Assembly (NCBI GenBank): GCA_022419385.1
Contig: JAJUBI010000005.1
Coordinates: 1,054,001-1,118,000 of the forward strand
Direction: 5' to 3'
Length of the DNA stretch: 64,000 bases
Source of the DNA: Paraconiothyrium sp. Pb-2020
Taxonomy: Eukaryota; Ascomycota; Dothideomycetes; Pleosporales; Didymosphaeriaceae
The first letter of the stretch is position 1; each line of letters begins with the position of its first letter. Under the pieces are notes generated by a model. The model was not told where the DNA came from and ran no database searches. It worked only from the letters and a program-made list of their open reading frames with translations. The translations under genes and the position numbers were made by a program. Below are positions 1 through 10,865 of this stretch, one piece after another.

Positions 1-943
1 CGCCGATAATTGCTATCCTCAAATTTTCAGCCATTGTAATCGCGAGATCTGAACGAGTAAGAGATTTGAAGTGTAGATTAGTCGCGCTGGGTATCAAAGT
101 GGGAAGGAAATGCGCTGCGGTCAAGAGATGTCCTTGCGGTCTTCTATACTTCTATCTTTTGGCAGCTTGACTTCGTATCCAATGTATCCACAAACGCGTA
201 GACTTCGTACAATGCAATCGCTGTGTATCCACAGGCGCCGAAAAGTCGGAGCTAGACCTTGGATAAAAGTATCTACGCGTACAACGAGCGGACAAAAGCT
301 CGCTTGGGCAGTGACGTTAGTCCAGGGTTTACGGCAGCAGGGTCGGCATCCTTAAGTCCACCTCTATAGTCAGCTGATCCCGCGCCTGGAAGTAGCGTGA
401 AGTGGTGGCGGGGAAGCGCGAAGGAGGGGACTTGTGAGAAAATGTTTCTCAAATGCCGATCAACAGGGCCGGCGTTCTGCACGCTTGTCCCACACTTGCA
501 GCTTCCCCGCAACCGCCCCACCCGCCAATGAGTGCAATTTTGCGGCTCAACATCGGGTCCCTGGCAGGGGCTTTCAGCAAAACCGGAACTTGCTCGCGAA
601 CTACACACATTAAGGGAATCTGCTAAGCGAAGATTCAAATACTGTCAATGTTATACATGTAGTGTCTATGTCGGATTATCCGAACCAATGATCCAAGATG
701 CGACCATGGAGGAGCATTGCAATAGCCTTCGCCCTCCGAGTGCCTGGTACCTTGACCACCGGGATAGGTGCAGAACATCCAGGTAGCCTCCGATCCCTTC
801 ATTTTAAGGCAACGCGTCCGAGGCTAGTAGAGTGCACTCGCGTTCAATAACACTTTAAAGATGCAAGATGCCCAGCGTTCGCGCCAACCGACCAGCTCTC
901 GTTCGACCAGCTCTGCTTTGACAGTCAATATACTTACGCAGAC
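1..943. other. Non-coding stretch at left edge
   Basis: Short open frames on both strands here have no recognisable domain, no codon bias and no splice-joined extension. The last part presumably holds the promoter and 5' leader of the esterase gene that follows. I see no RNA gene or repeat. Confidence 0.5.
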
Positions 944-2611
944 ATGCGAGCCTCGGTTCTAGGCTACGGTGCGCTCGTAGGAGCTTCGAGCGCACTAGAG
1001 TGTTCACCCTCTGCGATCCAAGGCGCGCTGCCTTCCAATGCTACCGTCAACTTCGCATACCCAATTTCGGCCAACGGGACGTTCCAAGTACCAACGGGCG
1101 ATACGGGATACCCTACCAGTCCGGTAGGACTGCCCGCCCTATGCGCTGTCTCAGTGCAGGTACAGTCGATCGGTAACACGACATTCGGTTTCGGACTATT
1201 TCTTCCTAGAGACTGGAATGGAAGGTTCCTTGCCGTTGGCAACGGAGGATTCGCTGGTGGCATCAATTGGATGGATATGGTTCGCAAGGACGGTCAGTGT
1301 TCGATACACGTCACTGACATGAAATAGGCACCAGGAAGCCGGTATGGTTTTGCAACTATGTCCACCGACACTGGGCACAATTCTTCTTCAAGCGACGGAA
1401 GTTGGGCGTACAATCAGCCGGGGAAGGTGGAGAATTGGGGTCACCTGGCCATGCATGGGTCCGTCGTTGCCGCGAAAACCGTTACAGCAGCATTCTACGA
1501 GAAGGGAATATCATACAATTATTACTCGGGATGCTCGACCGGCGGACGTCAAGGTCTGAAGGAGGCGGAGAAGTATCCTGAGGATTTCGATGGTATCGTG
1601 GCGGGTGCGCCTGCATGGTGGACGTCTCATCTTCAGCCATGGACTGTCAAAGTGGCTCTCTACAATTTGCCAACTACCGCGGACTACCATATCCCGTCGA
1701 GCCTGCTTCCGACGATCGCTGCTGAAGTATTGAAGCAATGCGATCCTCAAGATGGTCTGAAAGACAACATCATCTCCGACCCTCAAGGCTGCAACTTCCG
1801 CCCGGAAGAGCTTCTCTGCGCATCCAACGTCACAAATGCCACAGCCGCCAGCTGCTTGACGTCACCACAGATTGATACTCTGTACAGGATCTACACCGAC
1901 TCCATCGGCGACAATCAAACCTTCATCTTCCCGCACCTCAATCTCGGAAGCGAAGGGCAGTGGATCTTAGTTTCAGGTGACAAGCCAAACAACTTAGGCC
2001 CTGACTACGTGAAGTACTTCCTCGGCCTTGGCCCGGACTGGAACTTCTACGACTACAGCGAGGATATACAGCGCTTGGCCGACAAGGTGCAGCCCGGCAA
2101 CGCGACCGTTGGGTTCGACCTTTCCGCCTTCCACGCCAAAGGCGGCAAACTCTTGTCGTATCACGGCCAGGCCGATGGCCTCATTCCTACTGGCTCGACA
2201 CCCTATTTCTACAATCATGTGACGCGCACACTGCAACCTCGTGGCATCGACGTTGACGAGTTCTTCCGCTTCTTCTTCGTGCCTGGCATGGGTCACTGTG
2301 CAGGCACTTTTGCGAATGTGAACGCGCCGTGGTATTTTGCTGGAGCAAACCAAGCGCTTAACCTAGGTAACACTGTATACGGAGTGCCAGGCTTTAGGGA
2401 CGAAAAGCACGATGCACTACTTGCAATGGTAGCCTGGGTTGAGAATGGCACGGCACCAGAACAGATCGTTGCGACCAAGTGGGTCAATGACACGACGCAG
2501 GCGGAGGTGTTGAGGCAGAGGCCGCTATGCATGTACCCAAAGCAGGCAAAGTATTCAGGGAGCGGAGATGTGAATATTGCTAGCAGCTGGGAGTGCAAGT
2601 TTCCGTACTAG
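944..2611 (+). CDS. Secreted tannase/feruloyl esterase family protein
   Basis: Two exons, 944-1292 and 1335-2611, encode 541 residues. The intron 1293-1334 (GTCAGT..CCAG, 42 bp) restores the family motif GFATMSTDTGHN across the joint. The first ~20 residues form a signal peptide. The nucleophile elbow GCSTGGRQG places the catalytic Ser near residue 184, and the C-terminal VPGMGHCAG supplies the catalytic His next to the Cys of the CS-D-HC triad typical of tannase/feruloyl esterases. Several N-x-T/S sites fit a glycosylated extracellular enzyme. Family members hydrolyse gallate or hydroxycinnamate esters of plant material; the exact substrate cannot be read from sequence. The intron is at the short end for fungi, so its acceptor is the least certain point. 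Confidence 0.88.
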
Positions 2612-2740
2612 GACTTGGTAACATTCCCTGTAAATCTTCAAGCTGTTGTATTACAATCAAAACACGGATCGCGTCGACTAGCGTGGATCTATTCTAATCG
2701 TCTATGTCTATGCCAAAGCTGTCCAAATGCTGCAACGGAC

Positions 2741-3223
2741 CTACTTTAGGTCCACGGAGTCCAGTAAAGGCGGCACATTCTCCAGCAGATACTCTACAAT
2801 GGCATCTGGTCCTCTCTCTACTTGCAAGCCTTGCGGTATCGCATGTGTTTTGATGCCTGTAAGAATGATCGATCAGTCTATGGATTTGATGCAATCCAGA
2901 TTGTTGCAATTTACCTGGTTGTTCTCTCTCTGCAATCGCGCGAATCTTTTCTGCTTCCTCCGGCGACCACATCGAAGCCGAGAACTGCCTTAGGCGTCAG
3001 TGTACCATTCTGGCCCCGGCTTTTCCGAACAACTCACTAAGATATTCGGTTGATGCTGCCGTACTTTGGCCGCGACTTGATCAATGGCAGTGCAATTGTC
3101 AACATGTGTGATATCGTAGCGATCTTGCAATCCCTCGATCATGCGCCCGATGAGTTTCTTCGCGCGATCGGGGGCTGTGTTGACGGTGACCAGTGTGTAA
3201 GGCCCTTTGCGTGATTCTGTCAT
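2741..3223 (-). CDS. Small conserved fungal protein of unknown function
   Basis: Three exons, 3223-3038, 2984-2915 and 2856-2741, join with consistent phases into 123 residues. Introns are 2985-3037 (GTGAGT..GCAG) and 2857-2914 (GTAAAT..ACAG). The product begins MTESRKGPYTLVTVN and ends VPPLLDSVDLK. Joining creates the continuous stretch NILFSASMWSPEEAEKI, which I recognise only as a pattern from fungal hypothetical proteins. Alternating hydrophobic strands and helices (PYTLVTVN, YDITHVDN, PNILFSA) suggest a small Rossmann-like alpha/beta fold. No catalytic motif is visible. It is convergent with the esterase gene, stop codons about 130 bp apart. Confidence 0.75.
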
Positions 3224-3809
3224 GGTTTCGTGCTCAATAGATCGTTCTGTGTGGTAAGAAATGATTCCACGGATTTTCCATTAAACGGCGTAGCAAATAT
3301 GATCCATTGCTTAGTGTGGTCTATATACAAGCGCCTTTGTACGCCTTTTTCATCGTAAGCCAACAATAAGAGTCACGATAGTCCTTTTGCCGTGCCATTT
3401 TCGCACGCGGATTTATGTACGAAAGCGTGGTCAAGCTCGGTAGTTGATAAAGCGCCGACCGAGACCGGCGCACTATGACAGCAGTGGGGAAGGGTCATGG
3501 TTGGTGGGGCAGATGGAAGGCGGGAGCTTGGTGCGGGGCAGGTGCGATTGCATCCGTAAACACTGAGCGCCATCATCGTACGATGCGTTAAGAGGACATT
3601 TTGCAATCGGAAGAGCCGAATGTACGAAGACAACGCGGCAAACAACGGAAGGATACTAAGGCGATTGACGCGTCGTGTCCGGTACAACGGGATGAGGTGA
3701 TATTAAGCTATTCATCAAGAAGCTCTACAACGACATCGCGCCGTGAAGACTTTCTACATACCAATTGGACCTCATCGCTGCGCGAAAGTATCATCATTTT
3801 CGAACCACC
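3224..3809. other. Intergenic region between divergent genes
   Basis: Start codons of the small minus-strand gene and of the DUF3500 gene face away from each other across 586 bp, so both promoters lie here. No further coding signal is seen. Confidence 0.5.
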
Positions 3810-5158
3810 ATGGCTTCGACTCGTGATCAAAAGTCAGCGTTTGAGGAGGCTTCCGCTGCCTTCCGCGCACATCTCCCTGATATCTCTACTCCACGCTTTA
3901 CGACTGCAGCGAAACAAGACGTCTACGAATACGCGAAGTTCTTCCAAGATAACCGAGCACCACCGTGGTTGCACGATCTCACCCAGGCATGGGCTAAGCT
4001 GTATGAGGAACCTTTTAGGGGCGTTACAAGCGATGGCACTGTAAAGGAGGGCTTGTTCGAGGCAAAAGATGAGGGCGTGGACATCACGGATATAGTGAAG
4101 AAAGCGGAGCACTTATTGAGCAATTTGGATGCTCAGGAAATAAAGAAGCTAAAGTATCCTGTCAATGCGAAAGAATGGAGAGCCTGGTCGAACCCAGAGA
4201 TACTTCTAAGGCCATTCGGGCTGAGACTTGAGGAAGGTGTGTTAATGCACCCAAGCAATCCTCTAGGACGTTCACTCACACCTACACAGTACGCAAACCG
4301 GTGAACGATGCCATCCACAAAGTCATCGAAGCTTCTCTATCCGAGGAAGGCTACCGGAAAGCTCTCGCCGCGATGCGGATAAACCACTTTCTAGGGGAAT
4401 GCGTTAAACTACCACAGATCATGAACAAAGACTCATACAACTTCCTCCTTTTCGGCACACCTTCCACATCTATCTCATCACCATGGGGTTGGCTCCTCTA
4501 CGGCCACCATCTCGATATCGCGTGCTTCTTTCGCGGACCACAGCTAATCATCAGCCCAACGTTCACTGGCGCCGAGCCCAACATCATCGATACCGGACCC
4601 TGGAAAGGCACCGCGATCTTGCACAGGGAGGGAGATATGGGGTTGAAGCTGATGCAGAGTCTGGCACCTGAGCAGCAAAAGATAGCGCAAATTTTCGAGA
4701 AGCTCAGGGATGACGGCATGCAGCAGACTGGCGATCTGACAACAGATCGCTGGAACAAAGACGACCAGCGCCACCTCTGCGGCGCCTTCCGCGATAACCG
4801 CGTCGTCCCGTACGAAGGCGTCATTGTGTCTTCATTTACACCCGAACAACAGTCCTACGTCCTCCAAATCGCAGATCAGATGGTGCTATATTTACCTCAT
4901 AACTCCCGGCAGCTACGGCTCGATCAAATCAAGGCTCATTTTGACGAAACGTACTTTAGCTGGATTGGCGGGTATGGCGATGACGACGCATTTTACTTCC
5001 GGATACAGAGTCCAGTGGTGATTTTGGAATTTGACCATCATTCGGGTGTCTTCTTGAATAATACAGAGCCAAAGAAGTTCCATACGCACACGATTGTGAG
5101 GACGCCGAATGCAGGGGATTATGGTCAGGCGATCAGAGAGAAGGAGCATAAGCTATAA
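3810..5158 (+). CDS. DUF3500 family protein
   Basis: Two exons, 3810-4236 and 4290-5158, give 431 residues. The intron 4237-4289 (GTGTGT..ACAG) joins RLEE to VRKPVNDAIHKV. The ATG at 3810 has the strong context CACCATGG. The second exon carries the conserved family core: LFGTPS, GWLLYGHH, ISPTFTGAEPN, RHLCGAFRDNRVVPYEGV, YFSWIGGYGDDDAFYFRIQSP and EFDHHSGVF. The domain spans almost the whole protein. DUF3500 has no established biochemical activity; the conserved His, Asp and Glu residues late in the domain could be metal-binding, which is inference. No signal peptide or membrane segment is seen, so it is probably cytosolic. Confidence 0.88.
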
Positions 5159-6276
5159 AGAAAAAAGCATCTCGGTTTGTATGGAAAACTTGAGTTTTTG
5201 TTGCTGTCGGTATTCAAACGTGAAGGGCATCCCGTCCAATGCTCCTGATTTTTGCATTCTCCCAGCCAATGCTTCATATCGTCTACACGTCCCAAATGCG
5301 AAAGAGTCGTTCTCGTCACTTCAAAAACGCCGATCTTGTAATTCTCGGGCCTCCACGTCTATAGATGTTCGTACAACATAGGCGTTGTCGAATTGAGCGA
5401 TCTAGCAACCGGCTAGAGTAGAGGAGGAATTGGAGCGAAAGGCTTTCTCCTCCGAATTGTGTCAATGAGAGCCAGATCTACTCTACTGAAGGACGCTTCA
5501 AAAGAGTGAAAGTGTCTAATCATGCATAGTATCCTATACTAGCGTGTTTTTTGAGCCGATGGTCGTCTCCCCCAGCCGCACTTTTGTCTGGCCAGTCGTG
5601 TGGCGCACTCAGGTAGCTCACAGAGTCGATAGTCTTGCCTTTGATCCAAGATATCCAGGAGGCATCGGGACCTTACGCCTTGCAATTACTTTGGTGTTGC
5701 ACTGCCGGGTGCCAAGATTACGCCCGATTAAGCGCCTTTCTGACCGGTCGGAATAATGCTGATGGACTAATCATAGCTGGAGTCGCAGCTCCTTTTAAGA
5801 TGAGCTCGTCTCGCACGAAGTTGTGACGTCTGACACGATGGCAACACCGCCATGTCAGCAGACACGAATCAGGAAGACGCACTTGCCGTCGAGAACTCTG
5901 CAACACGCTGTTCGATGCGATATGTCCTCGTTCCTTCGAGCTTATTGGAAGAGCCTGGAAAGTCCCGTCAATATCTAGATGTGGCATGCATTGTGATGCT
6001 GTGTCCAAATGTCAAAGCCATCCTGACTTCTGAGACGGGGCGCAGGGCGGAAATGCACTGACACTTTGTGATACAGTCATCCCGAGCCAATGGTTGAGAT
6101 GCGCTCAGCCCTGACCCACTCGCTCGGACGTGCTGGTTTGGGGGCCATTTGAGCTTCGGGTCGCTATGACCCAAATCTTATTCCTACAAGACGCGGTGCC
6201 GGTAAGGTACTACACTGTGTCTCTCTACTCCTCCACGACACGAGAAACTCCAGTGGGTGCGAGCTCGCTTCGCAAA
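5159..6276. other. Non-coding stretch
   Basis: About 1.1 kb with only short frames without family resemblance. An upstream in-frame extension from 6130 of the next gene exists, but I place that gene's start at 6277. Confidence 0.45.
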
Positions 6277-7386
6277 ATGAACTTCGACGAGAATAAGTGG
6301 TACCATATATATGTGGCAAACGATAAGGGCAACTCTTTCGTAGGAACACCACTTGTTTTCGGCGACCCTCGCCTTGAAGACACGACTAAACACAACACAA
6401 CCGTCGGCTCTGCATTCAAGTCCACAAACCAGTTAGAATTTGACCGGGACACACAAAAATGGCAAATCGTTCCTATCGACTCGGCATATTATGTTTTGAG
6501 GACATTAGGCGGAGGTGTCCACGGATATCTATCCACAAATTTCGCACCGGAACGGTTGAATTTGACAACCCGTACAGTGGCGCGCATGACCAGAGATAAT
6601 GTGTCGGATGCCTCAGTGTACTGGAAGATCACGACGTGGGGCGACGGCACATACCAGCTCACAAACAAACATAATGGGACAGACTGGCTTTTGGAAATCG
6701 GTGGCGAACACGATGAAGACGACGGTACAGAAGCGCGGATGTCGTCAAATTTTACCCGCATTCCTAGGAGGTCGTGGTCCTTTGAACCGATTGATGGGGT
6801 CAATGGGACGATTGACAACCCAGATTTTTCGAAAGCTTCGATAAGTGTAGGTAAACTTGACATGGCGCAATACGCAACCGTGACGCTGATACCTGCGTAG
6901 TTACCGGCCACAACCACACAAACCTCAACGGGATCCTCTGCTGCGCCGACTTCTCCGAATACCTCAAGCAATTCTGACGGCGCATCGCCCACCAACGCAT
7001 CACCAGGCGGTCTAAGTACAGGCGCCAAAGCGGGTATCGGCGCTGGCGTGGGTGCTGTCGCGTTAATTGCACTCGTGATACTGGGTCTCTTCCTCTTCCG
7101 AAGGCGAAGACGGCGCACCGCATCAGGCACCGACGGACTTACTCCAAACCCCTACACACAAGGATACAGTGATAAAGTTGGTGAAGGAAGCGCGACAAAG
7201 TACGGACACGTAGGGGTCGCCGAGAAAGCCGAACTCGACGCAGCTGGAGATGTGCAAAGGGCCGAGCTGCCTATCGTCCAACCACCGCCTGCTGAGCTCT
7301 CGGGTGGGGAGGTGCCGAGGCAAGAAGCGTCGGGAGTAGATTCGAGCAGGCACAACCCGGATCGAAGGCTCGATGGAACAGAATAA
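6277..7386 (+). CDS. Single-pass membrane protein with beta-trefoil-like ectodomain
   Basis: Exons 6277-6846 and 6901-7386 give 351 residues. The intron 6847-6900 (GTAGGT..GCGTAG, GCTGAT branch) is 54 bp, keeps the frame and contains the only stop between the two halves. The N-terminal ~190 residues (WYHIYV, QKWQIVPI, YYVLRT, VYWKITTWGDGTYQLTN, RRSWSFEPI) have the spaced Trp/Gln pattern of ricin-B-like beta-trefoil, carbohydrate-binding-type domains; this is a fold resemblance, not a toxin. A Ser/Thr/Pro-rich stalk follows, then a glycine-rich segment and one membrane helix (ALIALVILGLFLF) with a stop-transfer RRRRRR and a ~90-residue cytosolic tail. No cleavable signal peptide is evident, which is usual for this fungal protein type. 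Start could be 6130 instead. Role unknown. Confidence 0.72.
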
Positions 7387-8747
7387 TGCAACGGGTTGCT
7401 ATGGAATAGAGATGGAACTGACAATGGGCGGTGAAAGGGAAGAGGATGACTAATCGTGCACAAGTGATACCCATGGAACCTTGGAAAACAGCCAAAAATA
7501 ATCATCAATCAAACACTTTGACATTTGGGAGTACTTTCAAGAACGCTTTGATCCCATGCAGTTGATCCATACCTACCCACAACAGGCAATAATAAACTTC
7601 GAGCCCTCATGAGACTTGTGCTCCAGCTCGTCTTCAGAGATGGAGTAACGAAAGACGAAGCGAGACTGGCAAGCGCTCTGAAAGATATGAAATGGGCTAC
7701 GACTGCGGAGGGGCTCGGAGTCCCGGGCGTAAGGGCGTAAGATTGGAGAAGCTGGAGGATGTGGAGAAGAACGCGAAGAAGATGTTAGGGTGCGAGCTGT
7801 ATCGATTTGCTGGTGGGCTTACAGCCGATTCATCCGGAGAGGACCGCGCTGGTAGGCAGCACTGATAATCCGAACATGGTTGTTGTACCACATGATGTCC
7901 GATATCGTCCCAAGACCTCATTCAAGTCGTGATCATTGTAGCGAGCAGTAGCGATGGAAATCCTACTATTTAGACTCCGTACACGCACAACGATCTTAGC
8001 GGGTATCTACCATAGGTAGGAATCTAGACATACCCGTTCGAAGTCATTGAGAAACAATGCTTGGAGACATGGGGCGTCCTTACCAAGGTGGGTACGTTAG
8101 TACGTAAGCAGGTCCTAACATACTACAGGCCCAGGGGTTCCAACGTCCGACCATCGCACCATCACGATGCCCATCGGCCGATTATTAAAATCAGAGATCC
8201 CCATCAGAGATCTCGCCGTTTTGCTATCGCCATTGTAAGGAGACGTCGCATTCGTGCGATACGTGTGATCCTTCTCGCTTCTGCAGTGTAACCGCTCCAG
8301 AGTCTGCAGATTTTGGCTGAATACGAAATTGAGGTCGAACACAAATTGTGCAGTCCCATACAACGCTTTCAATGCAGTTTAGCGACATGCGAATACGAGA
8401 TGTATAACAGTCCAGATCTTTGCGGACGAATCATCGAACATAGGTCCGCGTCTACCGCATGACTAGCGTAGGCCCTTCGAGCTGAACGCTCTCACACTAC
8501 TTCTCGAAAGAGCCCGGAGGATCCGGACGAGGACGTACTCTACGACTCCTTTTATGGACGCGCTTTTCGAGAGGTAGCCACTGATGTCATCGCACGCCGG
8601 TCTCGCCATCGCGTGTGCAAGCGAGGAAAAAACTTTACCACGTGTACAAACTGGCGCTAACTTCTGTCATACGAAAACGGCTTCATTTAACGAATTCGTA
8701 TGCATACTATCTTGCACCGATCCTCAAAACCCGGTTGACAGGTGCGG
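7387..8747. other. Non-coding stretch
   Basis: No supported gene. A 57-residue lysine/glutamate-rich frame at 7692-7865 begins with ATG but has no recognisable domain and is not called. Confidence 0.45.
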
Positions 8748-8767
8748 AAGGGCCGTGTTCGGCCCTT
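8748..8767. other. GC-rich inverted repeat followed by T-run
   Basis: AAGGGCC and GGCCCTT flank a 6-base loop, followed directly by further Ts. It would look like an intrinsic terminator in bacteria; here it lies about 240 bp upstream of the FAD oxidase start with no known role. Confidence 0.5.
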
Positions 8768-8952
8768 TTTGGTAGCGTGTGAGAGGAAGACATGGCAAGA
8801 ATAGAGCTCCGCAAAGGTCGCATAATACGTTCGCGCGACCACTTCGGGATGTGGATAATTGGATCAGGGGTATTGACTCGGTATACTGCTAGTCGCGCGG
8901 CGGCCTGGGTACATACGCCGTGTACGTCGTTGGATGCTGTGTCAGGCACCAA

Positions 8953-8959
8953 TATAAAA
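8953..8959 (+). promoter_or_regulatory. TATA box of FAD oxidase gene
   Basis: TATAAAA lies 44 bp before the ATG at 9003, which would leave a very short 5' leader of about 15-20 bases. Confidence 0.55.
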
Positions 8960-9002
8960 GGTCCAGGTCGTGTAGTTTCTGAGCTTTGTGGCCGTGTCCG
9001 AG

Positions 9003-10728
9003 ATGGCGGTATCATTGACTTGGGTTGCGTTGCTCTGCTTTACGTTTCTTTCGCAGCTCGTCCAATCCGCTCCTATAGACCGAAAGAGTATCCTCGGCTT
9101 GTTGCTCGATCTACTAACGAAGAAGAACGATAATGTCTGCGTACGTCCAGAGACTGCCTTGCGACTGCTGTACAAGCCCTGACCGTTATTAAGTGCACAG
9201 CACTCGATCACTTCCTTCCTGGAAAAGTTTCTTTCCCAACCAACCTGACCTATACGTCTTCCCAGATTACGTTCTGGTCAGCACAAGAGCAGAGTTTGCA
9301 GCCATCATGCATTGTCATCCCAACCACCACCCAAGATGTGTCCACCGCGGTCTCAGTCCTTAGTGTTGGCTACCAGGCATCTATTCCCGGATGCAAAATG
9401 GCCGTCAGAGGCGCAGGGTAATCCAGACTCGTCCGCATGGTATTGAACTTAGTACTGAGAACATTCAGCCACACGCCTCACGCTGGCGCTGCTAATATTG
9501 ATGGTGGAGTCACCATTGATACACAGAGCCTCAATCAGGTGACTGTATCAAGTGATCAGAAAACGGTCAGTGTCGGACCGGGCAACAGATGGGGAAACGT
9601 ATATGGTGTTCGTGATGATCTCAACGTTGCTATGGTCGGCGGTCGCTTAAGCCAAGTAGGTGTGGCCGGCCTGGTCACTGGAGGTGCGTATCTCGTATCG
9701 CACTCATATTGCCAGCTCTAATGTTTCCTTCAGGCGGCGTCTCGTTCTTCTCGGGTCGCTACGGCTTCGCCTGCAACAATATCCAAGCCTACGAAGTCGT
9801 CCTAGGCAACGGCACCACCGTGACCGCCACCAGCACGCGCAATCCACGCCTCTTCCGTGCTCTCAAAGGCGGCAGCAACAACTTCGGTATCGTCACTCGC
9901 TTTGACGCCACCATTCGTCCACAAGATGCCTTCTGGGGTGGCCAAATCGACCAGCCCATCACCGACAAGGAGGCCTACTTCGCCTTCATGGCCGACTTCA
10001 CCCAGAGCTCGAAGTACGACCCCTTTTCAGCCCTTATCACCGTCTTCGCCTGGCTACAAGGCATTCCCGTCACCATCATGCACACAGCAACTTACACTAA
10101 CGGCTCCGCAACCTGGCCACCACCTGTCTTCGCACCACTGGACGCAATGCCCAAACTCAGCTCTACCATCCGCAAAGCAAAGCTCAGCAGCTTCACGAAC
10201 GAGATCGGCAGCGATGCGGCAGTCTCCCAAGGAAGAAATAATTTCTTCGTGACGCTGACCTTTGTCAACGATCCTGATGTTACACCGACGTTTATGGCAC
10301 AGGTCTACGATCTCGTCGACACTGCAGCGCAGGATCTCTTCCTTGCACTAGGGCTCGCGGTCACAATGGCGTTCCAACCGTTGCCGCATGTGCTGTACTC
10401 GCAGGGCGCTGCGAACAACGTTTTGGGACTGGGTCGGTTCCAAGACGACCTGATCAATTTGCTATTCACCATCATCTGGCCGAATCCGCTGGATAACGAG
10501 CGTGTCTATGCTAGGATGCGCCAGCTTGAAGATGACTTGATCGCACTGGCGAAGAATCAGGGTGTCTATAATGAGTGGGTGTATTTGAACTATGCGAGTC
10601 AGTGGCAGGATCCGATAGCTGCGTATGGAGCAAGCGAGGTGTCGTTCTTGAAGAGTGTGAGTAAGGAGTATGATCCCCAGGGGATCTTTCAAAAGGCGGT
10701 GCCGGGCGGATTCAAGCTTGGCTTGTAA
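9003..10728 (+). CDS. Secreted BBE-like FAD-linked oxidoreductase
   Basis: Four exons, 9003-9140, 9194-9417, 9469-9683 and 9734-10728, give 523 residues with all phases consistent. Introns are 50-53 bp with GTACGT, GTAATC and GTGCGT donors. A signal peptide ends near LVQSAP. The PCMH-type FAD-binding domain follows: VRGAGHTPHAGAANIDGG contains the His that in this family is covalently bound to the flavin, then SVGPGNRWGNVY, GLVTGGGVSFFSGRYGFACNN and GGSNNFGIVTRFD. The C-terminal part shows the berberine-bridge-enzyme-like end (VYLNYASQWQDP .. YDPQGIFQKAVPGGFKL). These enzymes oxidise sugars or secondary metabolites using O2; substrate unknown. The first intron's ends (9141-9193) are the least certain, leaving a Cys-Cys pair. 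It is convergent with the monooxygenase gene that follows. Confidence 0.9.
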
Positions 10729-10865
10729 AGATGATTATAGGGTTTAGCGAGAAGAAGTGTTGCCCGAGAAGGCGTGGAAAGGCACCGTGGCATGACTGAA
10801 ATGATCGTAAAAATCTTGTGTAAAAATCGGATTTCTATCGTAACATCAGCGGCGCCGTAGTCATG

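Noticed and set aside
6898..6900. Premature stop in the beta-trefoil membrane protein gene
   Set aside because: The stop is the 3' end of a good 54-bp in-frame intron, so the gene is probably intact.
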